From the NCBI GenBank assembly GCA_025266875.1, contig JALLLT010000013.1, positions 620,001-684,000 of the forward strand: DNA of 64,000 bases, read 5' to 3'. The notes under the pieces were generated by a model. That model did not search any database. It saw only the letters and a program-made list of their open reading frames with translations, and was not told where the DNA came from. Of this stretch, positions 1 through 10,688 are shown one piece after another; positions within the stretch are counted from its first letter, which is position 1; the number at the start of each line of letters is the position of its first letter. Source of the DNA: Fennellomyces sp. T-0311 (Eukaryota; Mucoromycota; Mucoromycetes; Mucorales; Lichtheimiaceae). Both the position numbers and the translations under genes were made by a program.

Positions 1-257
1 CGTTCATCTAAAAATGACGAGAGCTGAGCAATTAGATAAAGCCTTATTGTAAATCTGTAGGCTGCTTTTGTTCAATGAACTCCTTCGTGGCACAGCAAGC
101 ATGACAGGATCAGCAACATTCCCTCTCTCTCACCCCCCTTTTTTTTGGTGTCTTACCCCCCATTATCCGAAATGCAAAAAAACTGTTATCGCACAGATCG
201 GTTCTCGTCCCGTTCAACATGCGTATAGATAGACAATCTTCCTTTGTGGGTGTTGGT

Positions 258-264
258 TATAAAT
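258..264 (+). promoter_or_regulatory. TATA box of the C2H2 gene
   Basis: TATAAAT lies about 150 nt upstream of the start codon at 415. A long pyrimidine-rich tract (about 300-350) lies between them, as is common in fungal 5' leaders. Confidence 0.5.
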
Positions 265-414
265 GCCAATATACGCTTACCAACGCACGGGTTTATCTCT
301 CAACCTCTTTTTTTCTATCACCTTTTTTTCTTTTTTCTTATTTTTGTTGTATTCCTTCCCTTGTTGTCGGCCAAAGGCGCTTGACGAGGAAAACAAAAAA
401 AAGATTGTACCATT

Positions 415-1023
415 ATGCCAGCGGTGCGGAAGCAGAACGAGAAATCGGTGCCTCGTCCTTACAAATGCCCAATGTGTTCCAAGGCATTTTATCGACTAGA
501 GCATCAAACGCGCCATATCCGAACGCATACCGGTGAAAAGCCTCACCTTTGCACCTTTCCAGGTTGCGAGAAACGCTTTTCCCGGTCCGACGAACTGACT
601 CGCCATGCTCGGATTCATACATCGCCCGGCAAGCGGCGATCCGATCGTCGATCCCACATGCCGCATCACGACATGTTTTATGGTCCTCCTTATATGTCAA
701 CTCCAATTTACTATGAAGACTGTCAGGAGTGTTTGTTGGCGTCGTACCGAGTAATGCACTCTCCACAATATTCCAGCTACTCGGATTCGGACAGCGAGTA
801 TTTGTATACGCCAGAAAACTCGCCCGTTCAACGACCTCTGTTGCCACCTCCTCCCCCCTCTTCTTCTTCCTCCTCCTCCTCGTTAATCCTGCCTCCGTTG
901 ATTCACCCATCCAAACCGGTGCCGGTGGAATGCAGTACTGTTTATATGCCTCTTTCTTCCCCACCTTTCCGGCTGGACAATTCTCGGCCCACGCTTCCTT
1001 CCATTCGCTCCTTGCTACTCTAA
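415..1023 (+). CDS. CreA/Mig1-type C2H2 zinc-finger transcription factor
   Basis: A single-exon protein of 202 residues. Two adjacent C2H2 fingers lie at about residues 17-72 and are joined by a TGEKP linker. The first carries C-x2-C and H-x3-H with helix residues RLEHQTRH; the second carries C-x4-C and H-x3-H with RSDELTRH. These helices match the CreA/Mig1 carbon-catabolite repressor family, which binds GC-rich (SYGGRG-like) sites. A basic stretch (GKRRSDRRS) follows and may be a nuclear signal. The rest is low complexity, with a proline run followed by a serine run near residues 140-160. At 202 residues it is much shorter than CreA (about 400), so it is a short paralog rather than a clear orthologue. 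The start at 415 is the first ATG in frame before the fingers. Repression of sugar-regulated genes is inference from the fingers only. Confidence 0.85.
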   Translation: MPAVRKQNEKSVPRPYKCPMCSKAFYRLEHQTRHIRTHTGEKPHLCTFPGCEKRFSRSDELTRHARIHTSPGKRRSDRRSHMPHHDMFYGPPYMSTPIYYEDCQECLLASYRVMHSPQYSSYSDSDSEYLYTPENSPVQRPLLPPPPPSSSSSSSSLILPPLIHPSKPVPVECSTVYMPLSSPPFRLDNSRPTLPSIRSLLL

Positions 1024-4000
1024 AAACAACAGCAACAACAACAACAACAGCAACATTCCTTCTCACTTGCTATCTCTCTCTCTCGTTTTCTTTATACTCT
1101 CTTGTAATTCTCGGCCTAGCAGCACAAAACCTTATTCACGCAAACCGGTTTCCATTTTCTAAGTCTTAAACTGCTATTACGTACTGCATAATCCCTTTGT
1201 ATATATGTATGCTTGTCTTTTTGTAATTTTCATGCTATTTTCTTCTACATATGATTTGTTTTTTGTGCTTTTTTCACCTTTCTCTGTATCTCTCTTTTCT
1301 TCTTGATATATATTTTCTCCCTATATACTCTCATTCACGTACTTATTTGCAATTTTTGTCAATAAAAAAATAACCGTTTACATTACTACGAGTGGCACCA
1401 GCCGAGATTATGCACCCCGCACGTGTTAATGCACAGTGCTGGTGTAAAAAAAAGAAACCGAGTTTCTCAATATCCCGATTGAGATGGACCATCCCCCCCA
1501 AAAAAAAAAAAAATTTGACTTCTTCCCGTAATACAACAGCACTGCAACAAGAGCGGAGACGATAAGGGTCTTGCGTCAAATGATGAACACAACAGGAACC
1601 AAAGACTTTTACCTAGATGCAAATGGATGCATGTCTTATGTCACGTTGGCTACACAACAAATGCATTCTGTTTGACGTGATGTTTTCACCGCTAGCTCTT
1701 TCTCAAAGTAAAAAAAAAAACGCGTATCGATGGGAATCAGGCATCATCTTGTACACCAATGCCATAAATGGCTATAGCCTAGGAAAAACAGTCCGTCTTT
1801 TAATAATTACGTATTCCACGAAGCTGCATTCGTTCGACCCATATTGTCACGTGGGCTGTAATCGGTTCTAATGACAGGATTGACATGATTGTTGCAAAAA
1901 TAGGCCAAGTAAAAAAGGATACATTTTCATTTGTAGGACGAGTGTCAAAGTACACAGTATATCAGCAGCGTATTGGCTTGAGGCATAAAGTACAGCAACA
2001 ACGCGTCAAGTTCCTGTTGGCTCGAGTACTTCCTTTTTCGCTGCTGTAAAGTCGGCGCAAGCAAATACCTTCCTTCTACAAGTGCATGACTCTTACAGGA
2101 CATGCACCTAGCGAGGCACAGGTAGCTTGATCCATCTTATTGACTACCACCTTTATATGACTTTTTGTAAGTATGTCACAGACCTGTGTTTGTGGATTCT
2201 ATTCTGTAATCCGCTGGCGGGCGCGCTTTTGCCCCTTCAACACTGTCTGGTCGGTGGAAGCTGTACTTTTTCGGCACACCCCAAACTACCAACTGGCGTA
2301 CAGCAATTGCAGGCGTGCCAGCTGGTGATCACGGGTCTGTACATTTGAAGACTTCGTTTGCACTGGTGCTTTAGTCACCGCAGCGTTGGAATTCTGTATA
2401 TTGTCGTTGGCTATGCGCATCCGTACCTTTCATACAACAAACATATTAGATGTAATGTGCCGTCTCACTTTATCACTTTCGTTTTCGTAGTCTCTCAGGA
2501 GGTCCAGCAAATCGCTTCCAACAAACGGTGAATTTTTGTTTGTAAGTCCTGTTCCTACGGTGCTGGTTTCGATGACGTGCCTGAACAACGTGCCGAAAAT
2601 ACATTGAATTCGCGTATCCATTGTATACGTCTTTTATCCATTCAGGCAATTCTGAAAACGAAATACCATCTACATAAACTCCTATCAATGATTTAATGCA
2701 CAAAAAGATATAAAAGCATAGAGCGTTGCACTCAATAAAGCATATCCAAAACTTCAAAGATAATTTTTTGGGTCTCTTTGTTCTTTCTACCCTCTGGCCC
2801 ACCTCATCACGAATGTACACATCGCAGACGGTGGAAATGACGAGTATGTCTTACGCAGTCCATGATGAAACAGGTACTCGCTTAAAACTTAAGCTCATCG
2901 TTTGTGGTATTCTCGACTTTATCATGCAAGTAACCCAGGCATTCGAGATTTATTAGCAATAAACACTGACGAGTTCGACGGCTGATTTAACAACTCCCGT
3001 TGGCCTTAGTGAGGCAAACGTGACAAACAATTATGCGTTAAGACAGCCGTTCCTACGTTAGCAGTGGTAAGATAACCAGGTGGTCACCTTGATGAATCTA
3101 TATACTTACTTTATATGTTTATGATAGAGATCGACTTGGTAAATAACATGCTGCTGCGAATGCTGAAGTCAAAGTCAAGGAAGCAAGAAAGCAAAGCAAG
3201 TCAAGGTTACAGAAGGCTGCTTAAAAATGTTGATTATCTAGTAAGTTATTACAGCCATAGTTACATCTTGATCGCTAATAACTTTGTGCTCCTATGTACA
3301 ATTGAAGACAGCTAAACCGTGGGCAAAACAATTTATTGGAAAAACAGTCGGAAGGAAGCTACGGCACTACGTTCATCGCGCCCATACGTATACGACTGGC
3401 TTCTGGATAATATTGTTCGTATGGGACACATGTAACATGAAGCAGTGTCTTTACGATTGATCCACTGCTCTATATAGGGGCCAGTGCTCATCTGAATCTC
3501 TGAAGTATCTGGATAACTGTATGCTCAAAGGTGGCAAGCGGTGATCAAGCAGTGCAAGTGCTGATGGCCGTTTCACGATTATTAAAAACAAAATCGATGT
3601 CCTTCTTTTTGAAGGCTCTGGTGCACCTAAAATACCCAAACAAACCCACTTTTTCGTTCAAAAGTAATATATTTTATTCCTTAGAGACTTTAAATCTGTT
3701 TCTGTAGGTATTAAGTCTCACCTTTACGGTTCTTATGTTTTGTTTAAAAATTACAAAGTTATAAATTCTATGCTCCAAAAAGCCGTAATGGCGAAAAAAG
3801 TAAGTCCCTGTCACCTGCAACCTGAAGAAGCTTTTCTCATATATCCTGCAGAAGCATCCAACTAGAGACAATTCGGTTCTCTTTGGCATGGAGTTACTTG
3901 AGTTTCAGTTTACCACAAGTTCTGGTCGCTTTTCTGATAATAATTTCGAGTGGCTAACCGTATAGTGACGTTTTCTAAATACCTTAGAACACCAACTGTA

Positions 4001-4252
4001 TACGGTATGTAAAGTACAGCTCTTTTTTTTTTGCAAGGAGCAATTTTCTCACCCCTTGAAAGTGGTACATGCCTTGGTGGCTATGGCTTCATTGTCTCAC
4101 CACCAGTGATGATGTGTGAAGTACTTCGCATCACTCGGAGGCATTTCCAAACACATAATGTAACTAATATGAATACCTATAGGAACTTGTTATACTTGGG
4201 TTTATAGTCTTCTAATTCCAATGAAGTGACGTTCTGAATAAATTCATGCAAC
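1024..4252. other. Intergenic, no supported gene
   Basis: I see only short unsupported open frames on either strand, plus A/T runs (for example near 1500-1513). A minus-strand frame at 2473-2820 has no recognisable domain. The CACTA element starts right after this stretch. Confidence 0.5.
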
Positions 4253-4255
4253 TGT
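4253..4255. repeat. Target-site duplication, left copy (TGT)
   Basis: TGT directly abuts the left terminus of the CACTA element and is repeated at 9388-9390 beyond the right terminus. A 3-bp duplication is the hallmark of CACTA (En/Spm) insertion. Confidence 0.8.
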
Positions 4256-4281
4256 CACCTCAGAAAAAAAAAATTCAAAAA
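4256..4281 (+). repeat. CACTA left terminal inverted repeat
   Basis: Starts CACCTCAG, followed by an A-run and TTCAAAAA. It matches the reverse complement of 9362-9387 at 24 of 26 positions. Subterminal TTGAAT-like motifs follow at about 4325-4385. Confidence 0.9.
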
Positions 4282-4495
4282 ATATTTAAAAGCTCGTAAC
4301 GCAAAATAAATTCGAAATGGCCCCTTTTTTGAATTTCCTTTTGAGTGTCTGAATTGATTTTGAATATAAATAATTGCTTTGAACTGCTTTTATTTTTGTT
4401 TTTTATCCATGAGACGTATCAATATGCTATTACATCCAGTGAAACAATGAAACCATGACAACAAAATATCAAGACGTTCCTGGGTATCTGGGGTA

Positions 4496-6020
4496 TTAGT
4501 TGTTCGATGTTGCTGCTTTCTGTGCCGCTTCCTGCGCTGCTCTTTTTGCTTGCCTTTCTGCGTTCGACGGGCGTCCACGTTTTCTTTTGGGGGCAGATTC
4601 TAACGGAAAAAATACTCAATGGTGAGATGAAGCTCATTCTCAGTTGCTTGGAATACATACCGATCGGAGTCGCACGCTTTTTGCCCTTGTCCTTGGAGCC
4701 TTGCACCTTTTGGTCACCCCTCCTGTTCTTCACCAGAGGCACATCTTCATCATCACTTGGCAATGGAGTTTCGATAGTAGTTGCTTGGGAATGTTGTGTA
4801 CGCTTTCGTTGGGGCAGTCTTGCAGCTGTATCAGGAACTTCATCCGAGTCGTCCTCACTTGTCAATACGGCGTCAAATGCGGCAAAGTAATCATCAACAG
4901 GATTTCGTTTGTTTGAACTGCATTCCATTAGCCTTCTGTTTATAAAATCATAATAGTAAATATTACATACCGTGCTTCGGGAACAACGCTTGGTTCTGGA
5001 GAGCGAGATGGCGAAATCGATATTCTTGGGCTAAAAGTAATAATTTCTCAGTGTAAAGAAATTTTATATGATTGTATAGCTTACCTTTGAACGCTTGAGC
5101 CTGTTGGGCGGGATTCAGCATCAGCAGGAGATGCACTGGTTGTGCTAAACATAAAACACCCTTAATATCCCATTCAAGAAAACAGGAAATAAAAGCAATA
5201 CCTAGCTTGGGATCCGGCTTCCACAGACGGTGCATTGGTTGCGCTAAAGATAAAATACCTTAATATCTCATTCAAGAAAACAGGAAATAATAGTGATACC
5301 TTCGAGACTTTTTCGCCGGTTCGACCAAACCTGAAAAATAAAAATATTAGTTGGTTTCGAGCTAACTAATGGTTCCCAGAGCTCACCTTGTCCTTTCGTT
5401 CGGAAAAAAGCCTTCACCATCAAGACCTTTGCTCCCCATTGCCCAACACATGCTTTCAAAGGATATTCGCCGCCAATTCCCTTTTCAAGGATATCCACAA
5501 TGATGTATTGGTCTTCAGGGTCAACGTCACTCCATGTCGCGTCCGAGGGCAACTTCAATTTGCATCGTGCGCGTCGTGCAAGTGAATCTGAGTAGATTCT
5601 GGCGTTCTTCTTGAATGTGTTGAGATACCGGACCTTCCACTTCGCCTCGCCGATAATCTCTTTACCCAGGATCTCGAATAGCTCCCAGCTGGGTGTTTTT
5701 TGGCTGCCATTGTCGTTAACGGGAAAAGAAACATCTCGTGAAAACTCCACGTCTTTGAATGGGTTGGCATCAGCACGCGCACGCGGAAACTCGGTCATGT
5801 TTGCTTCTAAGTCTTGCTCCAAGAAATGGTCACGATTCGCACGGAAGTTGTTGACGGTTTCTGTCAAATCTGTAACACGATCCTTTAGTTCAGTGACAGC
5901 AGCCTTCAGTTCATCAATTGCAGCAGTTGTCTTTGCGGATTTGGATATGACAAGTTCCCTGAATTCCCGTATATCTTCACGGAAACTGGTGAAAAGAGTC
6001 AGCGCAGTGTCGGTGGACAT
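4496..6020 (-). CDS. CACTA accessory protein with coiled coil and AT-hook
   Basis: I join seven exons: 6020-5387, 5330-5300, 5243-5202, 5144-5085, 5030-4971, 4935-4661 and 4599-4496. All junctions are GT-AG, and 1,206 nt read without a stop to give 401 residues. Residues 1-80 hold heptad-like stretches that suggest a coiled coil. A compact middle domain (about 110-205) contains WELFEILGKEIIGEAKW and ends near KAFFRTKG; its placement recalls BEN or other small DNA-binding folds, but I cannot name it. A Ser/Pro-rich linker spread over the small exons and an acidic stretch follow. The C-terminus has PKRKRGRPSN, which combines a nuclear signal with an AT-hook core (RGRP). It lies head-to-head with the transposase gene, like the TnpA-type partners of CACTA transposases. 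A role in binding the AT-rich subterminal repeats is inference. Confidence 0.75.
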
Positions 6021-6116
6021 GGGAGTGAATGTGGTAAAAGCTGTAAAGTTGTTTTGGTACTAAGTACAGTCAGTCACTCCCAATAATCTCACTCTCTTAA
6101 TTAAATCACTGCCACC
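6021..6116. promoter_or_regulatory. Bidirectional promoter inside the CACTA element
   Basis: These 96 bp separate the start codons of the two divergent element genes, so they must carry both core promoters and 5' leaders. The transposase start has a strong context (GCCACCATG). No clear TATA box is visible. Confidence 0.6.
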
Positions 6117-9100
6117 ATGCCCAGCGTCCAGTGCTATGGCTGTTGCTATATAATTACTGGTACAACCACTGAAATCAAGGATCATTTGGATGAATGCATG
6201 CAAGATCGAGTGCGGTTAGATTGTGAAAGCCTTGCATTCGGAAGATCAGTAAGTGCAATTGTTCGTGTCGTTGACAAGGAATACTAAGTATATCGTTTTG
6301 CCCCATAGACAAATGGTGAAAGTTCAACTGCTGCCATGCTACCTGAAGCACACCCTACAGGTGCCCTGGCACCTCTCACTGATCTTAATAATCAGTCTAG
6401 TCAGGTACGATCCGATACATTATATTAATAATCGAATATTCATGGAGTATGTACTTGCAGAATGCTGGAAGTAACTTGGAGAACATGGGTCCAAATTACG
6501 ATTACGATTATTATGGTGACCACTGGACAGATGATGATGCCCCACCGATAGCCCCTGATGCCTCATCGATCACCACTGATGCCTCACCTATTACCACTGA
6601 TGCCCCACCGAGCAGCCTTGACGCTCCAACGATCATCCTTCACGCCCCATTGAGCACAGCTCCTGAACCCATGGAAGTTGACGACCTTGAACTGCGCTTG
6701 AGCCAAACTACTCCGTCACTAAGCAATATATTCAACACACAGCTGCAAGCTGGACTTTTGGAGTCATTGGATGCAAACTCTCCCACTACAGCTGCAGACG
6801 GCTCCGAGATAATCGATCTGCGCGAATTTCACCTTACTAACGAAAGCCATATTCAATGTAGCATGGATTTGTATGCAATGGCAGCGGACGCCGGTTTACC
6901 TCGAGAAACATTTGATGCTATGATGCGACGCGTCAACGCTTACATCGAAGGTTTACGTCCAAAATTGTTGAGCTTTTATCGAGCAAAAAACGAATTGCGG
7001 CGGAGCTATCCTGTCAAACCAAAACCATACGATGTATGCCCTGACGGGTGTAAAATGTACAAAGATGACGATACTCGTGTCGAATGTGAACATTGCAATA
7101 AACCACGGTACAAGGATGGGTCGACGACGCCAGTTAAGCAGATGCAGCAACTGCCACTGAAACAACAGCTGGCCGTTCTGATCAAGGATGAAGAAACACG
7201 TAAATTGTTGAAGTACAGATCTACTCGTCAAAGGACAGAAGGCGTTTTGAAAGATGTGTTTGATGGAGGCGTCTACAAGGAAATGGAAATGAACAACGAG
7301 CTGTTCAAGGACGATATGGATATCGCTTTGGGATTATATACTGACGACTTTACGCGGTTTCGGCGTGGCGGACAATCCATGATGATCGTCCATCTTGTAG
7401 TCCTCAATCTCCCCCCTGATGTGCGGTATGAAGACAAGAACATGTTGCAGGTTTGCGTGACTCCTGGCCCAAACAAGCCCCACGACTTGTTCAGCTTTCT
7501 GGCTCCCCTTTTGGAGGATCTTAGTTCGCTTTGCCACCGTGGCATTACTGTCAAAACTGAAAAAGGTGATTTTACTGCAAAAGCACATCTTTTTTTTGCG
7601 GGCGGCGACATTCCTGCTGTATCCAAATTGGCTGGGCATTCGGGGCACAGCCATTACCGTGGTTGTCGTTTCTGTACGATAGAAGGTGTCTACATCAACC
7701 ATACTATGACATTTCCACCCATGAAAAGGAGGGGCGAAGGAGGTATGGATCTAGTAATACATACATTGCAGCTGAGTAATCGCTCGCGTGAACTTTTATA
7801 GAAACCCGTCTAAAACTCAAGATAAGATCTTCAGCCTCGTACACAGAAGTAACTGATGTGAATGCCACTGGTCAAAAGCAAATCACTCCGTTTGCATCCT
7901 TACCGACGTTTCACGGCGCTACCTTTTTCCCAATTGACGTGATGCATCTCCTTGGGCCTGGTATAGGGAAGCATTTGTGGCGTGTCATTTGTGGCGACTT
8001 CGGCGTAGAGAACAATCCATTGTATCTAGACGGATCTCAACGGCAGTTACTTGGCGCGAGAATATCCGCGTCCCGGACTTTGATTCCCTCGTCGTTTGCT
8101 GGCGATTGCGGTGATCTGACGTACCAGAGCAGCTTCTTCAGGGCCGTAGATTGGATACACTTTGTGCGCTACTTTGTGCCTACTGTGTTATTGGAGTTTT
8201 ACGATAACAGCGACACTCGAAATGCGCTTCTTGACTTAGCCATGATTTACCACTACGCATTTAGTCGCGAGTTACAGGTGGATCAGCTTGCTGAACTCAA
8301 GGCAACGTCTACTTCGTTCACTTCATGGTTACAAGGTCACGTTGATCAAGGCAATATTACTCCTACTGTCTTTACTCCCAATGTTCACTACCTGTCCCAT
8401 CTTTACAAGTATATTGAAAGAGTTGGACCATTGCCATTCGTTGCGGCGTTTGCTATGGAGCGCGCAATTGGAACTGTGAAGCGTAGAATGAACTCAACAA
8501 GGTATCCGGGAACCAATGCTGGTAATGTTTTGATCGATTTGGCTGCTATACGACGACGTAAAAGACAAACCCAGAGCAATGACGAAAACCACAACCAACA
8601 AGAGGACCAAGACGATGAACAAGTCGACATCTCAACTCAAAGGAAGAGCAGTGTGATTTTCGTGTCGGATGAGAAAAATAGTCCAGAAATCTGGGGCCCA
8701 TTTGCGCAAGATACAGTTCGCGACCTCAATTGTCGTAGTTACCTTAGAGACTTCTGGGCATGGCAAAATCGATCGTACACAGGTGTGAATATCAATATGG
8801 AAGAGCTTCTTGAAACTGGTAGTCGACTGCTTAAGGACGGAGTGACATACGGAGGAAGCAACAAGGAGTCCTTTGTCGTTTTACAGGTATGGGTAGATAA
8901 AAGCCGGCAGAATCGTACGAATCAGAATGTCGTCCCCATCCATCGACAATATTTCGGGTCTATCAAGTTTTTCTTTAAGCATCAGTTCAGCGACTCAGAA
9001 AAGCTTCTGGCATTTGTTGAAGTTTACCGTACCATAGAAATTGACGGGCCGTATCCGTATATGACAGAGTCGGGAGGATCAAAGTATCTTGTAGTGGATA

Positions 9101-9228
9101 TTGACAACATCGTTGGCTTTGCCGGTCGCGCACAAGGATGGAATACACGGCAATACGTCTATTGGAAACGTCAAAATTCCCCTCCCCATCAAGATCTGCC
9201 TATAGATCATGGCTTGGAATATATATGA
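6117..9228 (+). CDS. CACTA transposase, Tnp2 family
   Basis: Four exons, 6117-6248, 6309-6404, 6461-7742 and 7802-9228, have GT-AG introns of 56-60 nt. They give 2,937 nt without a stop, or 978 residues. The first exon encodes a small C2HC-like finger (C6, C9, H23, C27). A second cysteine cluster, C-x3-C-x11-C-x2-C, lies near residue 265. The Tnp2 core follows: the LGLYTDDFTRFRRG block, a segment with CVTPGPNKP, the GHSGHSHYRGCRFC block, and FPIDVMHLLGPG. After that comes a DUF4218-like region ending FAMERAIGTVKRRMNSTRYPG. The acidic residues of TDDF, PIDVMH and AMER are candidates for the DDE triad (inference from the family). The start at 6117 is chosen for its context and because it adds the zinc-finger exon; the next ATG would lose it. 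The protein would cut at the CACCTCAG ends and insert with 3-bp duplications. Confidence 0.88.
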
Positions 9229-9361
9229 TATGCACATTATAAATTGAATATTTCTTGAATATTTTCTGAAAGAATGATTATTATCTGAATATATTTTGAA
9301 TTATTGAGTTCTTTTTGAAAACTTGAATTATTTTTTGAGTTAATTTTAAAATTTTGATTTG

Positions 9362-9387
9362 TTTTTGAATTTATTTTTCCTGAGGTG
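9362..9387 (-). repeat. CACTA right terminal inverted repeat
   Basis: Reads CACCTCAG inward on the minus strand. The preceding 130 bp (about 9236-9361) hold about seven TGAAT/TTGAA motifs in the same orientation as those of the left arm. Confidence 0.9.
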
Positions 9388-9390
9388 TGT
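9388..9390. repeat. Target-site duplication, right copy (TGT)
   Basis: TGT abuts the right end of the CACTA element and matches the left flank at 4253-4255. Confidence 0.8.
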
Positions 9391-10610
9391 TCCCATCCAT
9401 TAATGCTCCTAAGTATTGGGCGCGCAGTCCGTTCTAGACAATTCAAATCGATTGGATCACATCCAACTATATTATTTTTGGCAAAGCGACTTCAACCTTA
9501 TGGCTCTAACATTCCTCTTGTATGTTACTGGCACATGTACTTCATGATATATCGATGTTTTTGTTTGGATCAATTGATTATTGCACTGTCTATCGACCAA
9601 TAGATAAGTCGTCAATTTCCTTTATATAGTTTGTTCTGCCGAATACTTTTTTTCAAAAAACAAGTAAGATTCCATCCATATATATGAAAATATGAAAAGT
9701 GTCAAATGATATGCTTATCTATTACTACTTAAGGCATTTTCCGTTGCAGAGCTATGTATTCAAGTATATTTTGCATCCCTATCAAAAAGTTTTTTATTGC
9801 TTCTTATTCATTTCAACATCGTATCTTTTCTTCTGTCTTACTCATTTTCCTGCTGCCAAGCAGATTTTTCATTTCTGTTTCTGTAAGCGGAACAGACGAG
9901 AGCGGAAAGCTGAGATCAGCGAGCGATCATCAAAACATCATTAAATATAACGTCTACTTCGGTGCAATTTCGCGAAATGGCGGGATTATATACTTATGTA
10001 TCATGAGAATCCCTTTCACTTAAATAAGGAAGTGGGTGTATTTTTATGATTTCCCAGACAAGCGCTTCAAGTACAACCCAATTAAGTGTGCCTTCAACGG
10101 GATTTCCTAGCATCCGAAACGGTTAAATATTGCGCCGACAGCGCGCATGAAACATCCTCTCGCTCGCAGGAAGTTCAGCTCACTGCTGGGGCGAATTATG
10201 TTCAGGGTTCAGGTAAGTAACGGACCAATATATGAGAGCCAAATATCATTTTATATAAAAGTAAAACTGATTATAGACTTTGTTACGAAGAAAAAGAGGT
10301 TTTGGAACAAATCGAGGGCATACCACGTATTCAGTTCCTGTATATAAAGTTTTTGCCTTTTATAGTCGTATTTGGACGTTTCACAACTTCGCCATTCCAC
10401 TAAAATACGTACAAGTGTAAGAAGTCCAAAAGCCTTCGCAAGTAGAAATATGTTATCATCATTGCTTATGAGTTATCAAGGCAAATAAAGCTTCTGCTTA
10501 CAGTTTTTTCAGGGATATGTATGGCAAATCTAAAAGTCGAACTGCCATAACTTCACATTTTTGTCTACAAATGCATTCCTATGAATCGATAGGGGACTGA
10601 AAATGATCAT
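9391..10610. other. Intergenic, no supported gene
   Basis: AT-rich, with short frames only and no domain or convincing coding stretch. It separates the transposon from the first Zn2Cys6 gene. Confidence 0.5.
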
Positions 10611-10625
10611 GCACCCGATCCTACC
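10611..10625. promoter_or_regulatory. Conserved promoter box of Zn2Cys6 gene A
   Basis: The block CACCCGATCCTAC is shared with the promoter of the downstream paralog (at 13450) and sits at almost the same distance from the start codon, about 78 nt. It contains a CCG triplet of the kind bound by Zn2Cys6 proteins; autoregulation is inference. Confidence 0.4.
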
Positions 10626-10688
10626 AAAAGATAAACTTTTAAAACACGGGCGTTAATCATCTTTTTCTGACACTTTTTCTCCGTTTCC

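Larger units (their letters stand above)
4256..9387. mobile_element. Complete CACTA (En/Spm) DNA transposon, 5,132 bp
   Basis: Both ends begin with CACCTCAG read inward. The terminal inverted repeats are 26 bp (4256-4281 and 9362-9387) with 24 identities. TGT flanks both sides (4253-4255, 9388-9390). The subterminal 130-150 bp at each end are AT-rich and full of short TGAAT/TTGAA motifs, which resemble the subterminal repeats bound by CACTA-encoded proteins. Inside are two divergently transcribed genes, a Tnp2-type transposase (plus) and a 401-residue accessory protein (minus), separated by only 96 bp. Neither gene shows a stop or frameshift once its introns are removed. The element is compact for a CACTA element. 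It appears structurally intact and could be autonomous; activity itself is inference. Confidence 0.92.

Noticed and set aside
413..1066. Minus-strand frame of 217 codons opposite the zinc-finger gene
   Set aside because: The zinc fingers on the plus strand are unambiguous; the antisense translation is low complexity.
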